Below, in pieces: positions 34,283-63,440 of a stretch of DNA of 64,000 bases; the stretch's first letter is position 1; every line of letters begins with the position of its first letter. The stretch is from NCBI GenBank assembly GCA_945859605.1, contig OX243811.1, positions 63,252,131 to 63,316,130 of the forward strand, read 5' to 3'. The notes under the pieces were generated by a model. The model did no database searches and was not told where the DNA came from. It saw only the letters and a program-made list of their open reading frames with translations. The position numbers and the translations under genes were made by a program. The stretch is from Lumbricus rubellus (lineage: Eukaryota; Annelida; Clitellata; Crassiclitellata; Lumbricidae).

Positions 34283-34990
34283 TCTATATATATATAAAAA
34301 TGAAACTTTCCAATAGTTAGTAATTCAATCACGCCCAAAGTTACGTACCGATTGTTGTGAAAATTTACCAAAACCTTCCATTCCAATAGCACCGTGTCTT
34401 AAGATTTTTTCCCCGAAAAAACCCACTATTTTCCACAAAAAGTGAACTTTGCAATCCGTTCGTCCGCCATTTGCAAATTCAACACGTCCCACACGGCTAA
34501 ACGCTGTCTCCAAACACAGCAGACGAAACATGAATGATGTCGCGTCCTGTGACGTCATAAGCGATTCGCGGCCTTCCCCAAAGCGGCCTTCACGGCGTGA
34601 CGGAGGAAAGGAGCGGAGGGAGCGGGACGAAGACGCTGGGGAGGGAGCGGAGGGGAGGTGGAGGTCGAGGGGGAGGGGAAGAGGAGGGGCGGGGGAGGGA
34701 GGTGGAGGCGGAGGGGGAGGGGAGAGAGGGGGAGGGGGAGGGGGAGGGGAGAGGGAGGGGGAGGGGAGGGGAGGGGGGGGGGGAGGGGGAGGGGGAGGGG
34801 AGGGGGGGGGGGGGGGGGGGGGGGAGGGGGAGGGGGGGGGGGGGGGGGAGGGGGAGGGGGAGGGGGGGGGGGGGGGGGAGGGGGAGGGGAGGGGAGGGGA
34901 GGGGAGGGGAGGGGAGGGGGAGGTGGAGGAGGAGGGGGAGGAGGAGGAGCCTCTTTTCAGCCACAGCAACGCGTGGCCGGGTTCAGCTAG
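34283..34990 (+). mobile_element. non-autonomous Helitron, tandem copy 1
   Basis: Begins with TC (TCTATATATATATAAAAATG) and ends with CTAG preceded by a short hairpin (GCCAC...GTGGC) and GGGTTCAG, the layout of Helitron/Helentron 3' ends. It inserts after A and before T, with no target duplication. About 330 bp of unique 5' sequence is followed by a G-rich GGGGA core. The very long open frames over it are compositional artefacts. Confidence 0.8.
34600..34955. repeat. G-rich (GGGGA)n tract in Helitron copy 1
   Basis: Almost pure G with sparse A on the plus strand, with many runs of four or more G. It is a strong quadruplex-forming candidate. Confidence 0.9.
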
Positions 34991-34993
34991 TAA

Positions 34994-35694
34994 TCTATAT
35001 AAATAAAAATGAAACTTTCCAATAGTTAATGTTACAATCACGCCGAAAGTTACGCAGCGATTGTTGTGAAAATTTACCAAAACCCTCCATTCCAATAGCA
35101 CCGTGTCTTTAGATTTCTTTTCCACGAAAAAACCCACTATTTTCCACAAAAAGTGAACTTTGCAATCCGTTCGTCCGCCATTTACAAATTCAACACGTCC
35201 CACACGGCTAAACGCTGTCTCCAAACACAGCAGACGAAACATGAATGATGTCGCGTCCTGTGACGTCATAAGCGATTCGCGGCCTTCCCCAAAGCGGCCT
35301 TCACGGCGTGACGGAGGAAAGGAGAGGAGGGAGCGGGACGAAGACGGTGGGGAGGGAGCGGAGGGGGAGGGGAGGGGGAAGGGAAGGGGAGGACTTTCCC
35401 CAAAGCGGCCTTCACGGCGTGACGGAGGAAAGGAGCGGAGGGAGCGGGACGAAGACGGTGGGGAGGGAGCGGAGGGGGAGGGAGGTCGAGGGGGAGGGGA
35501 AGAGGAGGGGAGGGGCGGGGGAGGGAGGCGGAGGGGGAGTGGGAGGAAGGGGGAGGAAGGGGAGGGGAGGGAGGGGAGGGGGAGCGAGGAGGAGGGGAAG
35601 GGGAGGGGAGGGAAAGGGAAAAGGGGGAAAGAGAGGGGGAGGGGGAGGGGGAGCCTCTTTTCAGCCACAGCAACGCGTGGCCGGGTTCAGCTAG
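34994..35694 (+). mobile_element. non-autonomous Helitron, tandem copy 2
   Basis: Same 5' start (TCTATATAAATAAAAATG) and same 3' end as copy 1, three bases downstream of it. An internal segment of about 115 bp starting CTTCCCCAAAGCGGCCTTCA is duplicated within this copy. Head-to-tail arrays are a known habit of Helitrons. Confidence 0.8.
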
Positions 35695-37201
35695 TATATT
35701 ATAAAAAACGACCATTTAGGCCTACAATTTCTTTCTAGGGGAGATCGGGGCACAATTGGATACCGGGGCATAACGGGAAACTTCATTAGGCCTATTGTCC
35801 ATCTTACTTTGAAAAGCCGAACACGTTTTCAATCTGATGTAAAACATCTTTGGAGATGAAGGACAAAAGCATTTACGATTTCGAAGCGTCTTGCTATTTT
35901 CGTGATTAAAAGTTGAGTTTCAAGCTCTCCCAAGTAGGCCTAAGCCTAATTAAATGTAGGCGGCTACGTTCTTAATCCAAAATTGTCTAGAAACAGAAGA
36001 GCGATATTAAATTTACCTTATACCATCCATGTGTAGGGTAATAGCCTATAGGCTAATAAAGTCAAATATTCACATATGAAAATTTGGACAAGTTCGTTGT
36101 TTTGAGTCAAAATGACAGGTTTACATTATTTTGTGGCCAATTGGGGCATTAAAGGCCTAATGAGACACGTACAGATAGCTATAGGCCTATCCCATTTTCT
36201 CCCTTGTTGTGATGCGACAGCGATTTCCCCATATCTCTTATATTGTAATATTTCATGGGTTCTAATTACCCCCTCACGCCTGAATCATTGTTTACCGGCC
36301 AGTACTTTGCATAAGTTTACAAAACACGCAACAACAAAAATGACTCTTTTTGGAAAGCATAGAATGTTGCATATAGCCTAGCACGAGGCGTTAATAGCTA
36401 GGACAGGTAGGCCTATAGCCTATCCCATTTTACCTCAGGTGGTGGAGTATTGGAAAAAATCATAAACTCCAGTGCGATTTTTCTATTCGCTATAGGCATT
36501 AGGCATAGGTAAAACACGTCATTTCGTTTCGATAGGTGGAGCGGTTATCGACCAACATAGACCCGCGGGCATTTTGCCGATACCAGGATATAGGCCTAGT
36601 ACAGCACAGCTATGTGTACGAACCATTGGTCATAGGCTGATTGGTCATAGGCTTAATTCCTGCCTAAATAGAAATTCGATCAATGATTAATATATTATTT
36701 GTTGCCTAAAAAGAAGTTTGATTGATGAAAAATACTTTGGAGGTTGTAAGCTTAGGCCTACTATTAGGCTAATATAGGCCTAGTTAAGGTTGTTACTACA
36801 CGTCATGTACGGTAGCCTATATACATTGATATTAGATTAAATTTCAATGTATCGGCCTATATACGACTATACGTAGGCCTACATGCTTATTTTAACAGTC
36901 AAAACTGCAGACAAAATAATTTAGAACGCTAAAACGACTTTTCGGACAATTAGCCTATGTCCACAGCGTCACTAAATTCATATTCTACTGCAGTGGTTTT
37001 CGGTGGGCCCAATTAAGTTACAAGTGCTGTAGGCCTAATGTAGTGTATTCAGACTAGCCTAACTTTAGTTCTAGACCTACTTGATATATTTGCCATTTAA
37101 CGCAATAGGCTAAACTTTTGACTTCGTTAAAGCAACGTTAACTTAATTGTGCTACGCTAGCCTACAGTGTAAACCTATGCGCATGAGCATAATTATAACT
37201 T
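35695..37201. other. gene-less stretch
   Basis: No supported exon. It contains two units of the GCCTAAACAGAAG minisatellite at 36656-36745 and dense AGGCCTA motifs. Confidence 0.4.
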
Positions 37202-37209
37202 AAGCCCGT

Positions 37210-37510
37210 TGTGGGCGAAATTTATCAGGGGCTAAGGGGGGCTCAAGCCCACCCCAGAAGGCCCAAATTCAGGGTTTTTACCATGAAAATGGTATCTTGT
37301 TCCGGGTTAGCCTCAAGAAGGCCCAGACTCGAAAATTTATTCGGGAACATTGGCTCTTTTCATGAACGAAACTTCAAACTTCAATCAAATTACTTAAAAA
37401 TGGTTATCAACTTATTTGGCCGAGAGAAAGATCTGGACTAAGTCTCCGCCTTAGCCAAAGTCCAATTTTTTAGCCCCCCCCCCCAGATCAGTAACGAAAC
37501 TCCGCCCATA
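37210..37510. mobile_element. hAT-like MITE, TATGGGCGGAGTTT-type ends, copy 1
   Basis: Ends TGTGGGCGAAATTTATC and AACTCCGCCCATA, with a perfect 8-bp duplication AAGCCCGT (37202-37209, 37511-37518). The interior contains GGGGCTAAGGGGGG and ATGAAAATGGTATCTT motifs. Confidence 0.85.
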
Positions 37511-37539
37511 AAGCCCGTAGGCCTATACATGGCTATGAC

Positions 37540-37942
37540 GATGCTCATGAGCGGAGTTTGTCGGGGGCTAGGGGGGCTAAGCTCCCAAGAGCCCCCTCCA
37601 ATAAGGCTTAGATTCATGTTTTTGACCATGAAAATGGTATCTTTTTCCGAGGCTAGCCCCCAAGAAGGCCCAGACTCTGAAAATACAATCGGGGAATATG
37701 GCTATTTTCATGAACGAAACTTCAATCGAATGACTAAAAAAAGGTCATCACCTTTTTTGGCGCAGAAAATAGTATGGTTTTCATGAGATTTTGAGTTGAT
37801 GACTACAAAAGAGATTAATTTTTTTGGGCCGAGAAAAAAATTTCGGCGCCGCTCGATCTGGACTATGAGTCTCCGCCCCAACTAAGTCCAAGTTTTTAAA
37901 CTCCCGCCCCCCCCCCCCGAACGGTGACCAAACTCCGCCCGT
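37540..37942. mobile_element. hAT-like MITE, TATGGGCGGAGTTT-type ends, copy 2
   Basis: Same family by GAGCGGAGTTTGTCGG and CCAAACTCCGCCC ends and by the internal ATGAAAATGGTATC motif. No convincing target duplication. The interior has GATGACTACAAAAGAG and GACTAAAAAAAGGTCATC cassettes. Confidence 0.7.
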
Positions 37943-39000
37943 GCCTAGGCAATAGGCCTAATATTACGTGATTATAACTTGGAATCAATAATTATTGCTT
38001 GTTCCAGATTTTAATTAAACTCCGCGCAATTAGGCCTAAGTGAGATAGATTCGTGAAATCGAAATTTGTTTTGTTTGTCTTTCTGTAATTTCAAGTAACT
38101 GAACACCTGTTTCCATGATATTGCAACTGTAGAAGCAGCATGTTAATTTAATGATTATTGGATCTGACAATTAATGGTTCGATGACGATTCTATTACATG
38201 AGATTCTAATGAGCAATGTAAATAATTCTGTATTATATAATTGAATCCTTAAGTAATTCACTACTCGAATGCAATTTCGAGTCTCGCAGAGAGAAGTCGT
38301 CTACTATAATTATATGCCTAATTGTAAGAAGCAATTGAAGGTCTCTGGTTAAGGAACAGTGACATTGGCCACACTGCAGCCGCACGAGCAGAATATGAAC
38401 CGACATTCATGCATTGCAAACATTGTTCCACTGACGGCCTCGCGAGTTAGGACAACAGATCCCGGGGGCAGAAGAGCTTACGGAGATTGACCGGAGCAAT
38501 AGCCAAGGAGACAACATATGCCTACTCAAACAACTCAGTGCGCTGAGAGACAGAAAGCGACGTGCTTAATTGTTTATGCAATTACGCATGGCTTTGAGGT
38601 CAGTTTCCGTGCTAGGCCTAGGTCAGAATGCGATGGGTCAGATTTAAGAGACAGGTTTAGGCAATGCTTAGTTGGGAAACTATTGTGAGGACTATTTTGT
38701 TTTGTTGATTTGTTTAAAAGATCTCGAGCCTAGACAAGTGGACTAAATTAATAATAGGAGAATAAATTATATAGACTGTATAGATTGTATAGACCTATAT
38801 GATAGGCTTAGTTAATAAGAGATGGCAGTCTCTGAAGAGATCCATGGCGATATCGAGTTAGTGAAAGCTCCAATCGACATCCAACTTATGACACATTAGG
38901 CCTATAGGCTAAGTATTTTTCTAAGTTGGCTAGACTACGCGACAGTTCTTCACGCTCAATAACAAAATGAGGTTTGATTAATTTTCTTTACCGATTATTG
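37943..39000. other. gene-less stretch
   Basis: No gene or element recognised. Confidence 0.4.
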
Positions 39001-39007
39001 ATATTGA

Positions 39008-39174
39008 CATGGGCGGAGTTTGGTTTCCGTTCTTAGGGGGGCTAACCCCGAGTCTGGGCCTTCTTAGGGGGGGCTAACCCCGAAAAAGAATACCATTTTC
39101 ATGGTTAAAAAGTTGAATCTCTGCTTTCTTGGGGGGGCTTAGCCCCCCCTAGCCCCTGATAAACTCCGCCCATG
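39008..39174. mobile_element. hAT-like MITE, TATGGGCGGAGTTT-type ends, copy 3 (short)
   Basis: Ends CATGGGCGGAGTTT and AAACTCCGCCCATG, with a perfect 8-bp duplication GATATTGA (39000-39007, 39175-39182). Only 167 bp, opposite in orientation to copies 1 and 2. Confidence 0.88.
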
Positions 39175-39182
39175 GATATTGA

Positions 39183-42100
39183 CTTAATTAGACCTACTAA
39201 CTGCGATACGGTAATGAACGAAAAATGAACTGAAAAATGAATGATTGATTTTATAAAGAAACGATATTGACTTTGGTGAAGATTGGCAGGTATACGACTG
39301 CAGATTGCTGACCACCAGTTATGGCTAACTAAGAATTACGATGTCATTAGATTAGTCACAAGTAGGCATAATAGACCCTATTGAAGATATTGGCCCAACG
39401 TCCAACATGAACTATACGCGATACAAGCTAAATTTCGCTTCGGGTGTTGTAACTTGATAAGTCACGAATCATTATTGCGATTGAATAGGGGCCTGCGTCC
39501 ACTGTCGCCCACTCAATGTGTTGGCTACAGAAAGTTGAGCATTGTTAGGCCTATTCAGCTGTCCGGACTTAATAATTAGCCTATTGAACTTCCTGTGCAC
39601 CGCAAACATAAAGTATTATTTGGCTACGGTGCCGACGACCACAAAGACACCGGAAAGACAGTAGGCCTATAAGCTTATCAATTGCAAATAGACCAAAACA
39701 CAGTCAAGCTGACCCCAACGCTTCCCGCAGGCCTAATAAGGCCCGCCCGAAAGGGGTGATAGAGGGCAAATGCCCTGGGACCCGGCGACTAGGCCTACAA
39801 AACCCCCGGATTTATGCCTTTAAAAATACAAGATCATACTATACACAATCAGTAGGCCTAGGCCTATAAACTTTAACGTAACAGATAAGTAAATTCATAA
39901 TCATAATATTAGATTACGAGTGCGACTACATGTAGATCTATATAGATCTATATATTATATAGATCTATATACATGTAGTCGCACTCGTAATCTAATTATT
40001 CAAAAGTTAGGCCTAGCTTTAGGCTAATTGGCATGAATTCTTTACACCAATTTCTATACTATTATCCTATAGCTTCTAATTGAATAGCAAATTTGTATCA
40101 ATTCAACTGCTAGGCCTACTTAGGCCTCTACCTAAATAACAATTAGACTATTGATTATCAAATCAGCTCCAATTTAAGCAAGAATCCTTTCAGAGATCCA
40201 ACGTGTCGGATTGACGAAAACAATAATATTATTCATGCCAACGAGATGTTGAATTGTTGAACATTATTCTTACTTTTAAAAAATGGGATTTATGCTAACA
40301 ATCTCGCTTAAATCGAAGTTGGATTGACGAAAAGCATATTTTAATTAAATAAAAGTGGATATTGATGAAAAATAATGGCTGTCTAAACAGAAACGGAATT
40401 GATTAAACAAATACTTGCCTAAACAGAAGCTGGATCGATGGGAAGGATTTTTGTCAAATTAGAAGTTGGATTGATTAGAAATAATTAATAGGCTAGCCTA
40501 CTGCTGCAACAAGCGATTAATTTAGAACGCATAAACTACACATTTGCCTAATTGATCCGGCCTGGCGGAATACGAAATCAAAATTATGGCTCCAAATTTT
40601 TCATAATCTCTTTATTAGTCCACCTTTTACCACTTTGTAGGCCTATCAACTTCTTTCAGCCGTTCACATGTTATAGGCCTAAGCTTTATGGTACGCCCGC
40701 ACAAAATAGTTTTGGCTGCATAAAATAGCCTACTAACCCAATGACCTCTTGAACCAACTGGACCATGATAGTGGTATTATTGCCTTTTGTCACAACTTTC
40801 TATTCTCTGGATGTGACTAAACATCAGCGTGGGATTTCTCTTTTGTTGCGGTCAATTATTGTGCGTCGGTCAACCTTTCATATTAAACTCAGATCCTGGT
40901 TTGCACCACGCCCTGTATGAATTTCCCACAGAGTATATTAAGCACCTAACCACGCCCGAAAGTGTCAGCGCAGGAACAAATCTAAGAAAAGTATAATTGT
41001 CATCCAGTAATTCCTATTGACTGAATGGCAGTAATTGGTCCAATTGAGTCAGCAGACGACATTTCGTGTGACCCTAGACTAATGCGCCGCCACTCTGAGT
41101 CGCCGTCACCAACGTCAGTTTCAGCGGTACATGCACGGGAGTGAATTTTTAACAAGACTACACGGAGAACTTTAAGACTTCTCGCACTTCTCAAACCAAA
41201 GACTCTTAAATGTTTACCAGCTCAAACTTCGATTTAAGTTAATCTAACACGGTTGCATTAATCGAAAGAATCTTATGGAAAAGCGTGCTGCGCGCGCTCT
41301 GCTCAGTCAGTCGTGTCGTTTCTTTCTGAACTTAGCCTAAAACCGCCATGTAGGCCTAGCATAGCCTACCTCATGGAAATTGTTTATCCACCGTTAGGGC
41401 CTGTTGCACTTTTGTCTTCCAGAAGGATCTTCCGGATTGTAACCTGATTACGATTTGCTTTTGGAGAGCCATCGATTGATGGCTTGTGAATCAAGACACT
41501 GGCGCAATAGAAGTTACCAATTGCAATAATTATTGTAATTAGTAGATATTATCACATTTGCAGCATTCGTGTAAAATGACTAAAATCATTAGACCTACCT
41601 ATTGTTACGATATTATGTGTTGTTTTCGGTTTCCCAGCTGAGTCTGGACTGAAAATTCGAGCATCCTTTGCGAACTGTTGACCATCCGGAACAACTCGCC
41701 TACTATGTTCACTCTTATCATGCTTCTGATTCATTGTTACATGTACTTGCTTTGCGTGATTAATAAGTGAAAGATACGAATCAAGTAAATCAAAGCATTT
41801 TGATAACTCCATGAACTCTAATACTGCAGCGCAAGATTAAGCAACCTCCGGGCAGATAGGCCTAAAAACGTTTTAATATAAAACAATCATTTCATTCGCC
41901 AATTTCAAACTAAAGCGCTATAAAAGTCGACGATGCAGTATAAACATTATTATTGCTACTAACAACGACAATATACAGCCTCATTGAATGGCGCTATATA
42001 ACTTTTCTAAATGAAGGAATGAATGAGTGAATGATTATGAACGAAATCAGATCACACTTGACGTGTTTTAACCATACTAATATATTTTTACACCAATGGC

Positions 42101-42367
42101 CATGGAAGTGCAAATTACGAGATTTACACACAAAAACCAATTACCAAGGCAACTTCCACGTACAAACTGGTAAACTTTAGTTCAACCTGGAATAAAAAGT
42201 TGATTCTAATAGCCAAATGTATCCCCCATGATGTTACACACAAAAGTTTTTATTGGGCATATGAAAATATGCGAGTAAGAGACTGGAAAGTCGAAAAAAT
42301 GCGATATTTCTAGGTGGTTCCAGACTTTTGCACACCACTGTACTTAACCAACATACGCATAATAGAC
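39183..42367. other. gene-less stretch
   Basis: Holds a cruciform-type palindrome (39909-39995), degenerate GCCTAAACAGAAG minisatellite units (40195-40490) and a LINE/SINE 3'-end-like GGCGCTATATAACTTTT near 41990. One unassigned open frame at 41590-41812 (minus) is discussed under findings. Confidence 0.4.
39909..39995. repeat. palindrome with 26-bp perfect arms
   Basis: The arm TTAGATTACGAGTGCGACTA (continuing CATGTA) is repeated exactly in inverse, 35 bp apart. The spacer is AT-rich with three AGATCT sites. Confidence 0.95.
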
Positions 42368-42369
42368 TA

Positions 42370-43370
42370 CAGGGTGGCCCCAAAAAAGTGATAACACAAC
42401 CTAGCAAAGGGTCATTTAATATAATTGAATCAATATAACGTTTTGTAATTTACTGTCGTATGCCAAGTAGTAATTACTCTACTCATAAAACATGTTCAAT
42501 GTGTCCCTCTTGCTTCTGAACAACTTTTTGTAAGCGAGAAACACCAACTGATACCATGATACCGCAGCTGAAAAGTTCACGTTCTCGTATGTCTCCTTTC
42601 TGGAACTTAATTGTCTTTTCTTTGATTCAATTGAATAAATACGACCATGTTGAGAATTAACTGGCGTGGCAAAGGTGAATATATCTTGTTGTGGGTAAAT
42701 CAAATGGTTCGTACACTTCTGTCAGGAAACTGTTCAAGTAGCTGCTAACTACGTTGCAAACCTTTCAATTTGCAATTTTCGTTGAGCGTCTGCCCGATCA
42801 CACGCTTGTTCGTTTTCAGTTGTAAATATTGCTTTACAATACGTTACACAGACGACCGTGATATACCCTTTTCTTTTTAAATTTCCCACGGACTTTGTGA
42901 CTGTGAGGATCATCTTCTTGACTGCAGATCAGCTCACTCCCCCGCTCAATGTTCTGTCATGTTCTAGCAGACTTTGGCCGACCACTTCCGCGTTTACGTT
43001 CTGTTGTACCATCATTATCAATTTATTTAATAACCCAACTGACTCTATAGGCTTTGTGTGGAAACACATTTTTCATATGCCTTGCACTCCAATGTTTCTC
43101 AATTCGCAGATTTTTAATCAGAATACGGTCTTCTGTTGTGATTTTTGTCATTCTGGTTAAAATATCTTCAAAACACGCAGAAGTTGACGGTTGGCAAATA
43201 AAAAATAAAAAATGTTGACCGGAAGTTGTCGTAATAATGATGTCATATGACTAAACAGTTAAGTAAGTAAATTAGTGAACTTTTTCAGCTATTATGGATA
43301 TAGTCTAAACAGATTTGAACTAATTATAGTACATTATACGAGGTGTTATCACTTTTTTTGGGCCACCCTG
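42370..43370 (-). mobile_element. Tc1/mariner-type element, degenerate, 1 kb
   Basis: Inverted ends CAGGGTGGCCCCAAAAAAGT and GGGCCACCCTG (with GTGATAAC inside) are flanked by TA on both sides (42368-42369, 43371-43372). It carries a broken transposase on the minus strand. Size and ends fit an originally autonomous element. Confidence 0.9.
42479..43160 (-). pseudogene. Tc1/mariner-type transposase, broken
   Basis: The minus strand opens MTKITTEDRILIKNLRIEKH and reads on to KRGSGRPKSART, the linker after the paired-type DNA-binding domain. It is interrupted by stops and frameshifts. The downstream part to 42479 keeps a 75-codon open segment. Full DDE residues could not be traced. Confidence 0.75.
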
Positions 43371-43591
43371 TAGTTCGCGGCGCCGAAAACTCCTCCTGCG
43401 CCGCCAAAGGTCGGAGATCGGCGCGCCTCGGCAGGTGACGGCGTCACGCCATCGCCGTCAGAGCGAATACGCGCAAGTCTACTTTGCTGCAGCTGAGATT
43501 GATTCCGCGCATCACTGGCCATTGGCCAATGTGATCATTGAGCCGCATCAAAACCAATTAACGCAGGCCTTCTCTAGCTATTTAAATTCTG

Positions 43592-43598
43592 TATAAAA
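43592..43598 (+). promoter_or_regulatory. possible TATA box
   Basis: TATAAAA lies about 225 bp upstream of the first ATG of the plus-strand multidomain gene. Spacing suits a core promoter with a ~200-nt leader, but no initiator was confirmed. Confidence 0.35.
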
Positions 43599-43823
43599 AT
43601 CCTTAAGAAACGCAAACGCTGTCGATCAGTTTTGTCGTGACCTATCATGAAGTGACTCTCTCTTTTGAGACCGATACGATGAAAATCATGAAATCGTTCG
43701 TTTGTTAGTGAATGAGTTTTATCTATACGTATCCACGCGGTTAAACTTAAGAACTTATTGCAGTGGTAACTAAAGCGTTTCGTCGAACGACGGAACTCCC
43801 ACCGTGCATCTGAATTTTGAAGG

Positions 43824-62151
<18,328 letters not shown>

Positions 62152-62547
62152 GTACGTTAACCAACATATCATGCGATCTATCATGGCTTTACAGATGCAT
62201 AGGTCAACAACATACATGCATAGAATCAATATCAACATTATATGGACAAAATAAGTAAGTGAGTAAGTAATAAGTATCCTTCACTTGCATCAAGTTGCAA
62301 GTGCAACGCTCTGTACACTGTACAGAAATGATTGCATAAGGCTTACATTTGAAGTACATGTAGATTAAGCAAGGAGCAGATTGCACAGACATTATTTTGT
62401 GTAGGCCTGCAGGCATAGGTCTACAAAGTAATTAAGATGGATCAAACAATATCGTAAGCCTTAAGGTATATATATATATATATATTGCTGCTTAAGTGAG
62501 AGCATAGTAGTCTAGATCTGATGATGTCCATTTCAATTGTTTCATTG
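62152..62547. other. intron or 3' region
   Basis: No exon recognised. Contains a short (TA)n run near 62468. Confidence 0.4.
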
Positions 62548-63440
62548 GGCCTCTTCTTCTTCTTTACGTTCTCTGCCAAGTGGCAGGTCCAAACGTCCAA
62601 TGTTTCCACTTTTCCCGCTGTTGTGCCATGTCCTTCAGTTCTCTGTATCCCTTTTCCATCATCCCGTCCAGCAATTTTTGCCTAGGCCTTCCTCTGCACC
62701 TCTTTCCCTCCAATCTTCCTTCAATTATTTCCTTCTGCAGTGAGTCACCTCTTAGCAAATGTCCCACCCAATTCTTTTGTCTTGTCTTTATTGTGTCCAG
62801 CAGAGATCTTTTCTCTTCTACCATCGTTAGAACTTCTTCATTTGAAACGTGCTTTGTCCAACTGATTTTCTCCATCTTTCTCCATACCCACATTTCAAAA
62901 GCTTCCAGCCTCTTCACATCTTCTTTTCTCATTGTCCATGTCTCTGCTCCATATAAAGTCACACTCCATATCAATGTTTTGACCATTCTTTTCTTCAGAT
63001 TTCTATTTAGCCCTCCTCTAAGCAATTCTTTCCTTTTTAAGAATGCTTCTTTGCCCATTGCTATTCTCTTTCTTATCTCTTTATGACATTTGGCATCGCT
63101 TGATATTAAGCTTCCCAAATAGCAGAATTCCTTCACCTGCTCTATTTCTTCTCCATTTATTTTTATACAAATAGTGGTTTCCTTTTCCTTACTGATCTTC
63201 ATAACTTTTGTCTTTTTGATGTTTATTTTCATGTTGTATTCTTCCGAGGTCGCATTTAGTCGATCCATCATTCGTTGCAGATCCTTTTCACTTCCTGCCA
63301 GCATTGCTTGATCGTCAGCAAACCTTAAAGCTTTTACCCATTTCCCTCCTACTTTTATTCCTTCTTCTGTACCATCAACTGCCTCTCTTATTAGCTCTTC
63401 TGTCACCGCCTTCTTCCTCTGCGTTGACCTCCAGTCTCTT
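62548..63440 (-). pseudogene. LINE reverse transcriptase C-terminal half
   Basis: One open minus-strand frame of about 280 codons (62564-63406, extending to ~63430). It includes VKALRFADDQAMLAGSEKDL (catalytic box), INIKKTKVMKIS, FCYLGSLISSDAKCHKEIR, LIWSVTLYGAETWTMRKED and GKRCRGRPRQKLLDGM. The 3' end carries a (GAA)n tail near 62550. The upstream RT fingers and endonuclease are missing, so this is a 5'-truncated but otherwise intact copy of a different LINE from the one at 52035-53028. Confidence 0.88.

Noticed and set aside
34325..35738. Open frames of up to 447 codons on both strands
   Set aside because: They are Pro/Ser or Gly/Arg low-complexity translations of the G-rich Helitron cores; the same region is open in several frames, which reflects composition rather than coding.
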